Shown here piece by piece: positions 1 to 5,867 of a DNA stretch of 9,323 bases (positions are counted from its first letter, which is position 1; each line of letters opens with the position of its first letter). The notes under the pieces are model-generated. The model searched no databases. It had not been told where the DNA came from and saw nothing but the letters and a program-made list of their open reading frames with translations. The stretch covers positions 1 through 9,323 of the forward strand of contig JASHYD010001262.1 in assembly GCA_030043175.1 (NCBI GenBank), given 5' to 3'. Position numbers and translations under genes: made by a program. The DNA is from Xanthobacteraceae bacterium. GTDB lineage: Bacteria; Pseudomonadota; Alphaproteobacteria; Rhizobiales; Xanthobacteraceae.

Positions 1-168
1 ATGATCGCCATGTCCGAAATGAAGGCCCCTTACTGTAGCGAACCGATCTTTGAGGTAACATGGCCTATATGATGGCCAAATTTGTCGCTCGACCGCTCCT
101 AACGCCCGATACACGATCGCCCGCCCGATACCGAGCGCCTTGGCGATGGCCGCAACACCGAGCCGTTG
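1..168 (-). pseudogene. Serine recombinase (resolvase/invertase) C-terminal HTH relic
   Basis: Read on the minus strand, 168 down to 1 is one open frame beginning RLGVAAIAKALGIGRAIVYR. This closely resembles the C-terminal DNA-binding helix-turn-helix of Hin/Tn3-type serine recombinases, whose usual signature is (A)IAxxLxIGRxSVYRxL. The frame is closed immediately upstream by a TAG at 169-171, so the catalytic N-terminal domain with its nucleophilic serine is absent. What remains is a tail relic. Family members normally end shortly after this helix, but here the frame runs on to the window edge, which suggests the original stop was lost or the sequence has been rearranged. The domain match is seen directly; that it is dead is inferred from the missing body. 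A shifted upstream part beyond 168 was looked for and not recognised. Confidence 0.5.
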
Positions 169-314
169 CTATTTCACCGCGCGCGCACTGCGCCTAGCTA
201 TGGGGATAAACCTCGCGCTTCTCGCCGCAAGTAGGCTGCTTTCGGCTCACTTACGGGGCGGAGATTTCCTGAGACTAGGATTTCGCGGAGTGACCAAGCG
301 GCGAGGAGAATCCG

Positions 315-1001
315 ATGACGTCGATGTCGCTGGCGGCAGCGTTCTGGCTCGGCCTTCACTTTATAGTGGCTGGGCCGCTGCGCTTGCCTCTCGTCGAGAA
401 GCTTGGCGAGCGCCCCTTCCGCGGCATCTTTTCTTTGCTGAGCACCGCGGGGCTGGGGTGGTTCATCCTCGCCTACCGTGCCGCGCCCTGGATCCCACTA
501 TGGCCAACAACTCCGAGTTCGGGCTGGCTCGCGTTTGTTCTCGTGTTCCTGGGGTTTCTTCTCATTGTGGTCGGCATCGGCCCCATGAATCGGACGGACA
601 CGCACCCCGCTCGGATGATTGATGGCAAGCTGCCGCTCTACGGCATCACGCGGGTCACGCGTCACCCGCGCCTTTGCGGCGTATCGCTTTGGGCAATCGC
701 CCATCTGTTGGTCAACGGTCACCTGGCCGCACTTTTCATGTTCGGCGCGCTACTCGTCACGGCCATAAATGGCATGGTGTCCATTGACCGCAAACGGCGC
801 CGTACACTCGGCGCGCCCTGGGACGAGTTCGAAAGGCAGACCACGCGCCTGCCATTCGCCGCGATTCTTACAGGCCGCACCCGCTTCGAATTTGGCGAGT
901 TTCATATCTGGCAGGTCGCGCTGGTGGTCGCGCTTTTTGCGGGCGTTTTCTGGCTGCACGGCATCGTCGGGCCATCGCCACTCCGGGCCGTACGGGCTTA
1001 A
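315..1001 (+). CDS. nnrU: NnrU family integral membrane protein
   Basis: A 228-residue, strongly hydrophobic protein with several membrane-spanning segments (about residues 5-22, 38-55, 68-90, 115-150 and 195-215). The conserved centre TRVTRHPRLCGVSLWAIAHL (about 114-133), followed by NGHLAALFMFGALL, is characteristic of NnrU. NnrU proteins are inner-membrane proteins first linked to nitrite/nitric oxide reduction clusters in alphaproteobacteria, with a fold related to isoprenylcysteine methyltransferase-type membrane enzymes; their biochemical role is unsettled. The start is well supported: GAGGAGA lies five bases before the ATG. Length is normal for the family and the frame is intact. No denitrification genes lie beside it and I saw no FNR-type TTGAT-N4-ATCAA box upstream, so nitrogen-oxide regulation is not evident here. 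The tail after about residue 215 (GPSPLRAVRA) looks unconserved. Confidence 0.85.
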   Translation: MTSMSLAAAFWLGLHFIVAGPLRLPLVEKLGERPFRGIFSLLSTAGLGWFILAYRAAPWIPLWPTTPSSGWLAFVLVFLGFLLIVVGIGPMNRTDTHPARMIDGKLPLYGITRVTRHPRLCGVSLWAIAHLLVNGHLAALFMFGALLVTAINGMVSIDRKRRRTLGAPWDEFERQTTRLPFAAILTGRTRFEFGEFHIWQVALVVALFAGVFWLHGIVGPSPLRAVRA

Positions 1002-1405
1002 CCAAACGGTGTCGCAGCATTTCTCCTCGCCGAATTTAAACTGCTGCGATCCGCTTGCGATCGCATTGTCGGCCGCGGCGGCGGCACGGCGGTCAACTAC
1101 CGGCTAAAACCGCGTTGGTTCGTAGTAGCTAGCTGCCGTCCCCGACCTGATCGAGGACCCATAGCGGCTAAGGGCCTAGAAAAGACGTGGTGGCCCCCGG
1201 GGATCAAGTCTACGTTGTCACTGTTGCCGCAGGGATGGTAGCGCTCGGCCGACTTGTGCGATTTCTTCGCTGATCAGTCGACCGAGACCTTTTGTTCCAG
1301 CAAGCTTATTGGCGCGAGATGGCCGTGTCAGGGTCGCTGAGATGCTGCAAACCGCTTTTCGGGGGAAGCGAGCTCTGGCGGCCCATCCGAACGGGGGTGA
1401 ACCCG
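1002..1405. other. Intergenic stretch with no supportable gene
   Basis: Both strands were read in all frames. Only short ORFs occur, without a ribosome binding site or a recognisable family. GC content stays high and there is no clear rho-independent terminator after nnrU. The stretch 1189-1200 (GGTGGCCCCCGG) recurs exactly at 1839-1850, inside the hairpin region further right; this may be chance in GC-rich DNA. The segment may be eroded coding sequence, but I could not identify what it came from. Confidence 0.4.
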
Positions 1406-1618
1406 CTACGGTTCAATGCGGGATTCGGAGGCCAGTACAGATTGTCGCCTCCGGGCTGTTCGGGACTTATCCTGGGCGGGCTGCTGGGCTTTTTGAAGCT
1501 CAAGCACCTCCCAACGCGCTACCAGCCCTAACCAAAATGCCTTGTCGCTAGCATTGTGAGCGTCAGTGGCAAGGCGACGGCATTCATCGGCACGCCGCCG
1601 GAAATGTTCTACACTCAC
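1406..1618 (-). CDS. Small hypothetical protein, charged helical
   Basis: A 70-residue product beginning VSVEHFRRRADECRRLATDA. The GTG at 1616-1618 is preferred because GGGAGGAAACAA sits directly before it; a GTG nine codons upstream would also open the frame but places this Shine-Dalgarno inside the gene. The pattern of a charged (R)RADECRRLAxxAxxxxDKAFWLxLxxxWExLE helix is a style common in short rhizobial proteins of unknown function (my recollection of such families, not a search). The product is predicted cytosolic and largely alpha-helical, with no signal peptide and no cysteine. The C-terminal 25 residues are Arg/Ser/Gln-rich and look disordered. It is the best-supported ORF between nnrU and the sulfur cluster. 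Function is unknown. Confidence 0.6.
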   Translation of the reverse strand: MSVEHFRRRADECRRLATDAHNASDKAFWLGLVARWEVLELQKAQQPAQDKSRTARRRQSVLASESRIEP

Positions 1619-1631
1619 TTGTTTCCTCCCT

Positions 1632-1669
1632 GCCGATCGGCCCACCTCCCTTTTTTATCTCCGATCGGA
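1632..1669. promoter_or_regulatory. Pair of CCGATCGG palindromes in the leader of the small ORF
   Basis: GCCGATCGGC (1632-1641) and TCCGATCGGA (1660-1669) are perfect 10-base palindromes sharing the core CCGATCGG, 28 bases centre to centre. They lie 14-51 bases upstream of the GTG start of the minus-strand small ORF, in a purine/T-rich leader. They could be paired operator sites or could fold in the mRNA leader near the ribosome binding site. No regulator is identified, and CCGATCGG can arise by chance in GC-rich DNA. Confidence 0.3.
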
Positions 1670-1749
1670 AACTCAAGACTTGTCTAATATCCGTTGCCAC
1701 GCAAGCGATTTACTTCCGCCGCATCAATTTAAATGTCAAAAGATACATG

Positions 1750-1890
1750 TATAAATAAGCTACGATAATTTATCTTGCTTACTTGACGGCAGTGACAGTC
1801 TAATTACGCGTGCTCTCGTACCCCCACTCAGCGAGAGCGGTGGCCCCCGGCCCTCCCCAGCCCCTACTACTCAGCCGGGGGCTTTTTTTT
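1750..1890 (+). ncRNA. Candidate small RNA with two stacked hairpins
   Basis: An AT-rich stretch containing TATAAA at 1750-1755, which could act as a -10 element, precedes a non-coding segment with two consecutive perfect stems. GCTCTCG (1812-1818) pairs with CGAGAGC (1832-1838) around a 13-base loop. GCCCCCGGC (1843-1851) pairs with GCCGGGGGC (1874-1882) around a 22-base, C-rich loop. Eight T follow (1883-1890). A hairpin followed by a terminator hairpin with a U-tail is the usual 3' layout of bacterial trans-acting small RNAs. No plus-strand gene lies just upstream that would need this terminator; nnrU ends more than 800 bases earlier. The -35 element is not convincing and the 5' end is a guess, so the RNA call is inference. 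Confidence 0.33.
1843..1890 (+). terminator. Rho-independent terminator
   Basis: A 9-bp all-G/C stem (GCCCCCGGC with GCCGGGGGC) has a 22-base loop (1852-1873) and is followed immediately by eight T. The stem and T-run are seen directly. It reads in the plus direction and would end whatever is transcribed across the preceding AT-rich stretch. The long loop is unusual for a simple terminator. Confidence 0.7.
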
Positions 1891-2032
1891 AAGGATCAGC
1901 CAAGGCAAAGACAAGAAGACGAGCCGGAGAGCGGTCGCGCCGCGCCGCCCCAGTGCGATGGGCGTGTCGTCACCATCGGTTGACTTATGGGTAGTCATTT
2001 CGAGGCGAGAGGAATTTCCAGGGAGAGGAATA

Positions 2033-2107
2033 ATGAGAGCGATAACTTGTTTCGCCATCATGGTGCTGGCGACCGCGACGGCGGCGAACGTGAGTACGGG
2101 ATCGTAG
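2033..2107 (+). CDS. Possible 24-residue signal-peptide-like ORF, perhaps a broken secreted protein
   Basis: GGGAGAGGAATA precedes an ATG, and the encoded peptide MRAITCFAIMVLATATAANV is a textbook export signal (short basic start, hydrophobic core, Ala-x-Ala end). A TAG stops it after only four more residues. Either it is the surviving 5' end of a small secreted protein whose frame was lost, or the match is chance. The downstream frames to about 2345 contain open stretches but none I recognise. The opposite strand is also open here and hydrophobic, so the strand assignment is not secure. Confidence 0.2.
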   Translation: MRAITCFAIMVLATATAANVSTGS

Positions 2108-2341
2108 ATGTTGCGGATCAGGCGACGGGTAACGTTTTCACCGGCATCCCACGATATAAAATGTACCGGACGATCAGAAGGTTCAACGACTCCGCTCGCC
2201 CCATTATGGGATCGGATCTGATCGGACGGTACCTGTTTTGGGCGCAATGTCCCGCCGCTGTTTTGCGCTCTGCTTCGGCGGCGAGCGCGACAATGCTCAT
2301 GCTGATTTATGTCGTAATGAAGCGGAGTGGGTGGCGTTATA
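2108..2341. other. Stretch without a recognised gene
   Basis: Open frames exist on both strands, but none has a good start site or a recognisable family, and they overlap one another. The segment may be the decayed remainder of the secreted protein suggested at 2033-2107. AT content rises toward 2330-2350, just beyond the end of the sulfur cluster. Confidence 0.3.
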
Positions 2342-2403
2342 ATTAAAATTCCTCCCCAGCGCCGAACCTGGCGGGGGAAACAATCTAAAGCGAGCGTACG
2401 CTC
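2342..2403 (-). terminator. Candidate terminator of the soxC-to-dsrE-like operon
   Basis: Downstream of the last minus-strand gene (stop at 2410) lies a perfect 12-base palindrome, GAGCGTACGCTC (2392-2403). After it, on the minus strand, is a GC-rich hairpin: CCCC and CGCC (2354-2357, 2360-2363) pair with GGCG and GGGG (2370-2377) around a 6-base loop, with a 2-base bulge. The hairpin is followed on the minus strand by AGG and then AATTTTAATT (2350-2341). The T-tract is short and interrupted, so termination may be inefficient. The position, right after the operon, supports the call. Confidence 0.4.
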
Positions 2404-2409
2404 CTTGCT

Positions 2410-3042
2410 TCACCCGCCGGCGCAATAGGTGCAGCCCGCTTCCTGGGCGCGGTTGACGCCCCACACGCCCGAAGGAATCACCATGATTCCCGCGATGACG
2501 TTGGCGGCGAATTCCTTTGCCGCTTCGTCCGCGGTCACGCCGGCATTCTTGGCAAGCCGCCTCGCATGACCCCGAAGCGCGACCTCGCAGGCGCCGAACA
2601 CCGTGCCGCGCGCGAGCAGCTTGTCGATCGCGGCATTGTCGTTGCGCAGGACGCCGGGCTTCGCCTCAAAATAGGGGTTTTTCAGCGCCGCAGCCTTGGT
2701 TTCGGGATCGTTGATCTTTTCAGCCTCACCGATCTTGTATTTCGCCCACATCGCGTGGTTGAGGGCGAGCGGGAAGGCCTCGTGGCGAAGAATGACAACC
2801 CCGGTCGCCGATTTGTTCGGAGTAAGGAAGTTGTGCACGAAGCCGAATGGGGCACCGTCGTTCACCGCGTACACGTCGACGACCTGCTTGTGGCGTCCGG
2901 TCAGTTTGCCCGGCCAGTCCGGCCCATCGTCCGCTTCGGTCTCGGCACGTGGCGCGGTCGGAACGGACGCCGCGACGCCCAGGGAGAGCACGCCGATAAT
3001 ACGGGTGAAAAAGCCGCGGCGTGGCGTCATGATTTCGGTCAT
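2410..3042 (-). CDS. Exported DsrE-like protein with C-terminal CxxC
   Basis: A 210-residue product. The N-terminus TPRRGFFTRIIGVLSLGVAA (residues 6-25) has twin arginines plus a hydrophobic stretch and an Ala-rich cleavage region, suggesting Tat (or Sec) export. The mature part reads VVDVYAVNDGAPFGFVHNFL, then GVVILRHEAFPLALNHAMW, and FGACEVALRGHA with Cys152. This resembles the DsrE/DsrF-like fold used by small sulfur-handling proteins, where a Cys at this position carries persulfide sulfur in some members. The protein ends GCTYCAGG, a CxxC pair (Cys204, Cys207) that could bind a metal or be redox-active. The start has GGGAGG five bases upstream. It is the last gene of the soxC operon, 86 bases after its neighbour, which supports a periplasmic role in sulfur oxidation. 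Substrate and reaction are unknown; the DsrE assignment is from fold-like pattern and recollection, not a search. Confidence 0.65.
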   Translation of the reverse strand: MTEIMTPRRGFFTRIIGVLSLGVAASVPTAPRAETEADDGPDWPGKLTGRHKQVVDVYAVNDGAPFGFVHNFLTPNKSATGVVILRHEAFPLALNHAMWAKYKIGEAEKINDPETKAAALKNPYFEAKPGVLRNDNAAIDKLLARGTVFGACEVALRGHARRLAKNAGVTADEAAKEFAANVIAGIMVIPSGVWGVNRAQEAGCTYCAGG

Positions 3043-3128
3043 CGTGTCCTCCCGTGATTGCCTTTAGCGGGATCAGCCTCGCTCAAGATCGTTCGGCGCC
3101 CCCGGGTCATTCGCCGCAGGGGCCTGAG

Positions 3129-3692
3129 CTAAAGCCCGAGTACCGCTTCAGCCCATTGGCGCATCATATCGCCGCTGAGGAATTTGAGCACGGCCTGTTC
3201 TTGAGCGACCGCCTTGTCGTCGGCGAGAACGGTAGCGACGATCACATCGCAACGGTTGTTGAAGGCGAGAGACAGCACCGATTTCGTAGATGAAACGCCG
3301 ACTTTATAACCGCGGCTGCGGCCTTTCATCCAGTGCACCGTGATGGGCCGGCCGGGGCCGAGCGGCGATCTCTCGCTGCCGATGAGGTCTATGTCGCTGA
3401 CGCGATCGAGCTCCTCGTCGTCGGCCACTCCGGTCTGACAATTGCAGAAACCGATTTTCGGCCGCAGATAGAGACTGACGTTCGTCCCGCAAGCAATACC
3501 TTTGCACTCAAAAGCCCACCCCTCTCCCCACTGGTCGATGGGGAACGGCCACTTGCCTTCGGTCCAGACTGGTTCATCGCGCGGAGCGACGCGATGAATG
3601 ACAGAGGGCGGCTTTGCGACGAGGAAGACCGCTGAGCCGCCAATCCCGACGACAAGCACCACGGCGGCGACGGTTACGAACAGCCTGCTCAT
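3129..3692 (-). CDS. Unrecognised membrane-anchored or secreted Cys-containing protein
   Basis: A 187-residue product. Residues 5-26 (FVTVAAVVLVVGIGGSAVFLVA) form one hydrophobic segment without a clear cleavage site, so an N-terminal anchor with a periplasmic body is likely. Five cysteines (63, 68, 83, 85, 148) occur in FECKGIACG, FCNCQ and NNRCDV; the first four are closely grouped, suggesting disulfides or a metal site, but there is no CxxCH heme motif. The ATG at 3692 is preferred over the upstream TTG at 3797 because the anchor then begins at the N-terminus; AGGTGG lies about ten bases before it. It sits between the SoxD-like cytochrome (95-base gap) and the DsrE-like gene (86-base gap), all on one strand, so it probably belongs to the same operon. 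I do not recognise a family. An accessory or assembly role in periplasmic sulfur oxidation is inference from position only. Confidence 0.65.
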   Translation of the reverse strand: MSRLFVTVAAVVLVVGIGGSAVFLVAKPPSVIHRVAPRDEPVWTEGKWPFPIDQWGEGWAFECKGIACGTNVSLYLRPKIGFCNCQTGVADDEELDRVSDIDLIGSERSPLGPGRPITVHWMKGRSRGYKVGVSSTKSVLSLAFNNRCDVIVATVLADDKAVAQEQAVLKFLSGDMMRQWAEAVLGL

Positions 3693-3787
3693 GATCGCTG
3701 TTCCACCTGCTGTCGGCCTCGTTCGAACGCGTCCGGTTCCCAAGAACTCAAGAAGCGCCGCGACTAGGTTGCCGCGGCTGCCTGCGG

Positions 3788-4360
3788 TCAGAACCAACTT
3801 GGTTTCTGCTCGGGAGGATACACCGGTACCGCCGGAACGAAGCCATTCCGGTTGGGCATCTCGACCTTCGGTAGCGTTTTGGCATCCATCACATCCGACT
3901 CTTGGATGATGCCGTTCCGATAGAACAGAAACGCGACCACCGAATAAACTTCGTCAGGGGTGAGCGATCCTGGATTACTAGCGGGCATCGCGCGGTTGAT
4001 ATAGTCCCAGACGACTACCGCGTAGGGGTAGTAGCTTATAGCGGACTTTTCATTTTCTTTAAACGTTCCGCGATGCGGGTTGCCGGGATTGCCCAACACC
4101 AGACGCCGGACTGCGCCCCCTTCGCCATTCTGCCCGTGGCATACCTGGCAGCGCTTCGCGAAGACCGCCGCGCCTTCCTTGGGGCTGCCATGCCCAGGAG
4201 GAAGTTCCTTTCCCTCTGGACCGATCATGAAATCGAAGCTCTTGATTTCCTGCTGGCTGAGCGGCGTGCCCACATTAAACCGCGGCTGCGACTGTGCCAG
4301 CGCCACCGCAGGTGCTGCCAGGATTATAACTGGCAAGAGCAGATTAAGAGAACATCGCAT
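3788..4360 (-). CDS. soxD: Single-heme SoxD-like c-type cytochrome
   Basis: A 190-residue product. Residues 1-22 form a Sec signal peptide (MRCSLNLLLPVIILAAPAVA). The mature protein has one CQVCH heme motif (71-75) and a likely axial methionine in RAMP (Met125). The flanking blocks FDFMIGPEGKELPPGHGS (43-60), YYPYAVVVWDYINRAMP (110-126), LTPDEVYSVVAFL and LPKVEMPNRNGFV match my recollection of the cytochrome domain of SoxD, the electron-accepting partner of SoxC. Classical SoxD is about twice as long and diheme; only the equivalent of one domain is present, and the protein ends cleanly at PSWF. The start at 4360 is preferred over 4375 because GGGAG lies eight bases upstream. It overlaps the 3' end of soxC by 17 bases, implying translational coupling. 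The symbol is given by homology; SorB-like is the alternative name. Confidence 0.75.
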   Translation of the reverse strand: MRCSLNLLLPVIILAAPAVALAQSQPRFNVGTPLSQQEIKSFDFMIGPEGKELPPGHGSPKEGAAVFAKRCQVCHGQNGEGGAVRRLVLGNPGNPHRGTFKENEKSAISYYPYAVVVWDYINRAMPASNPGSLTPDEVYSVVAFLFYRNGIIQESDVMDAKTLPKVEMPNRNGFVPAVPVYPPEQKPSWF

Positions 4361-5603
4361 TGTGCACGCTCCCATCTCGGGTCACCCGCCAAGGTTGCAT
4401 GGCATTGTAATGCTGCCCACGGACAGGTTTTTTCGCTTCCTCGTCACTAATGCCCCAGTCCTTGTACAACTCCGCTATCGAGGGCTGAACTTCTCCCTGA
4501 TCGTCGGTGCAACGAGACACGATCACCGCCTCTTCTCCGTCCCAAGCCCAGTCAAAGGTAAACCGCGTATGCGCCTTCGGGAGCACTGGCGCCTGAAGCT
4601 TCGCTTCCTTCCAGGTCTTGCCGCCGTCGATGGATACATCGACCTTGCGGACCGCGCCCCCACCGGACCAGGCCAAGCCGGTGATCTGGACGTATCCCTT
4701 GCCGGGCATAGCCATCCCACCTGAAGGCCGCGTAATCACGGATTTCGGCCCCCACTGAAAATGGTACCAGCGGTATTTGCCGCCCAGATCCGCTCTCGCG
4801 ATGGCGGCATGGTTCACTCCGGTCGGGTCAAGGAAGTGGTCCACCACCTTGATATGTTTCAAGTACTTCACGTTGTTCAGGCCTTCCCAGCCGGGGACCA
4901 GCAGACGCAATGGGTAACCCTGCTCAGGCCGCAGCGGCTCGCCATTTTGGTCGTAGGCCACGATGCAGTCATCCATGGCTTTTTCCAGTGGAATGGTGTG
5001 AGACCACTTGCCGGCTTCCGCCCCTTCCGCGACCACCCAGCTTGACCCTGGTTGCACGCCGGCCTCGTTCAACAACACGGAAAGCGGCACGCCGGTCCAT
5101 TCGCTGCAACTCGTCATTCCCCACACATACTGGACCGGCAATCCCATGTACTCAGTACCATTATCATGGCCCATGGGATTGCCGTTTGCCTGGCACTCCA
5201 CGAAATGAATCCGGGATACTGACGGCAGCCGCTTCAGGTCATCCATGCTGAAACTCAATGGACGATCCACCATGCCGTGGATCGTGAGGCGATGCTGCTG
5301 CGTATCGATGACGGGAAAGCGGGAGGTGTGCAATTGCACGAAGTGAAGAGGGGCCGGTGTGATGATCCCCGAATAATCCTGAATTGGAGTGAAGTAAGTG
5401 ATGTGATTAATGTTCCGTCTGACCCCTCGGCGCTCGTCCCCGTGGATGTGAGCATCGTTGGGCTGTCCTTCAGACTTGACTGAAGACCCGGCTGACTGGC
5501 CTCTTGCGGCCCATTCTGCACCTGCGCTCGCGCCCGCTGTCAGGCCAGCTAGTGCAGCAGCTTGTTTCAGGAACCGCCTGCGGCCAGAACCATTTGATTC
5601 CAT
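4344..5603 (-). CDS. soxC: SoxC-like sulfite/sulfane dehydrogenase, molybdenum subunit
   Basis: A 419-residue member of the sulfite oxidase family. Residues 7-14 (GRRRFLKQ) followed by AAALAGLTAGASAGA give a Tat signal, expected for an enzyme folded around molybdopterin before export to the periplasm. The molybdopterin domain spans about residues 85-265 and includes the signature SRIHFVECQANGN; Cys137 is the likely molybdenum ligand. The block TSCSEWTGVPLSVLLNEAGV (164-183) and the opening FTPIQDYSGIITPAPLHFVQ are typical of SoxC. The dimerisation domain runs about 285-415 (VDVSIDGGKTWKEA). SoxC with SoxD oxidises sulfane sulfur bound to SoxYZ, while close relatives act as sulfite dehydrogenases; with no soxYZ in view the substrate is open. 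The start at 5603 is chosen because GGGAGG lies five bases upstream and the Tat motif falls near the N-terminus; a start 17 codons earlier is weaker. First gene of a four-gene minus-strand operon. Confidence 0.88.
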   Translation of the reverse strand: MESNGSGRRRFLKQAAALAGLTAGASAGAEWAARGQSAGSSVKSEGQPNDAHIHGDERRGVRRNINHITYFTPIQDYSGIITPAPLHFVQLHTSRFPVIDTQQHRLTIHGMVDRPLSFSMDDLKRLPSVSRIHFVECQANGNPMGHDNGTEYMGLPVQYVWGMTSCSEWTGVPLSVLLNEAGVQPGSSWVVAEGAEAGKWSHTIPLEKAMDDCIVAYDQNGEPLRPEQGYPLRLLVPGWEGLNNVKYLKHIKVVDHFLDPTGVNHAAIARADLGGKYRWYHFQWGPKSVITRPSGGMAMPGKGYVQITGLAWSGGGAVRKVDVSIDGGKTWKEAKLQAPVLPKAHTRFTFDWAWDGEEAVIVSRCTDDQGEVQPSIAELYKDWGISDEEAKKPVRGQHYNAMQPWRVTRDGSVHNAMFS

Positions 5604-5634
5604 GATTGCCTCCCGTGATCCCGAATTTCCGATT

Positions 5635-5654
5635 TTGAGCTTGCCTTGGCTCAA
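5635..5654. repeat. Inverted repeat in the soxC 5' leader
   Basis: TTGAGC (5635-5640) and GCTCAA (5649-5654) form a 6-bp inverted repeat with an 8-base spacer. It lies 32-51 bases before the soxC start codon and downstream of the proposed promoter, so it could be an operator or a leader hairpin. The stem is short and chance cannot be excluded. Confidence 0.3.
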
Positions 5655-5676
5655 GGCCTCGCCAACACAACCCTGC

Positions 5677-5705
5677 AGTGTCCAGTAAAATCGTCAGTGT
5701 GTCAA
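5677..5705 (-). promoter_or_regulatory. Candidate sigma70-type promoter for soxC
   Basis: On the minus strand a perfect -35 hexamer TTGACA (5705-5700) is followed after 17 bases by GACACT (5682-5677). GACACT matches TATAAT at three positions, including the important second A and final T. Spacing is ideal, and the implied transcript would begin near 5670, giving a leader of about 65 bases. The -10 match is weak, although alphaproteobacterial promoters are often degenerate there. Confidence 0.4.
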
Positions 5706-5789
5706 TGAAGCGTCATCCTGATAGCGGGTCATTTTGAAGACTCACTGCCGTCTTCCTCGCATCTAGACGAGCAGCTTGTGCGACGAGAA

Positions 5790-5842
5790 TGACCGCGGCA
5801 TGTTATGTATTTGCGGTCAGTCGCGTCATGAAAACGCGGACA
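5790..5842. promoter_or_regulatory. Three GCGGWCA boxes with 23-base periodicity
   Basis: GCGGTCA occurs inverted at 5790-5796, direct at 5813-5819, and as GCGGACA at 5836-5842; starts are exactly 23 bases apart. The first two make a 7-bp inverted repeat with a 16-base spacer. The last two extend to an 11-base direct repeat with one mismatch (GCGGWCAGTCG at 5813-5823 and 5836-5846). A small stem, CGCGT/ACGCG (5822-5826, 5834-5838), lies between them. The array ends 25 bases before the cytochrome c4 start codon, in the divergent spacer. This is the geometry of a cooperative regulator site near two helical turns. No regulator is encoded in the window. Confidence 0.45.
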
Positions 5843-5867
5843 GTCGAACAAAATGGGAGGATAAAGT

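Noticed and set aside
61..78. TGGCC...GGCCA short inverted repeat near the left edge
   Set aside because: Five base pairs inside the recombinase relic frame; expected by chance at this GC content and not resembling a transposon terminus.
1189..1850. Exact 12-mer GGTGGCCCCCGG at 1189-1200 and 1839-1850
   Set aside because: Short, very GC-rich, and the flanks share no further identity, so no evidence of a real duplicated element.
1867..2247. Minus-strand 126-codon open frame
   Set aside because: It begins without a ribosome binding site and runs into the terminator hairpin; its hydrophobic middle is the mirror of the plus-strand signal-peptide-like sequence, and the rest is low in recognisable features.
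3902..4724. Plus-strand open frames opposite the SoxD-like and soxC genes
   Set aside because: They lie antisense to genes with clear heme and molybdopterin motifs and have no family of their own.
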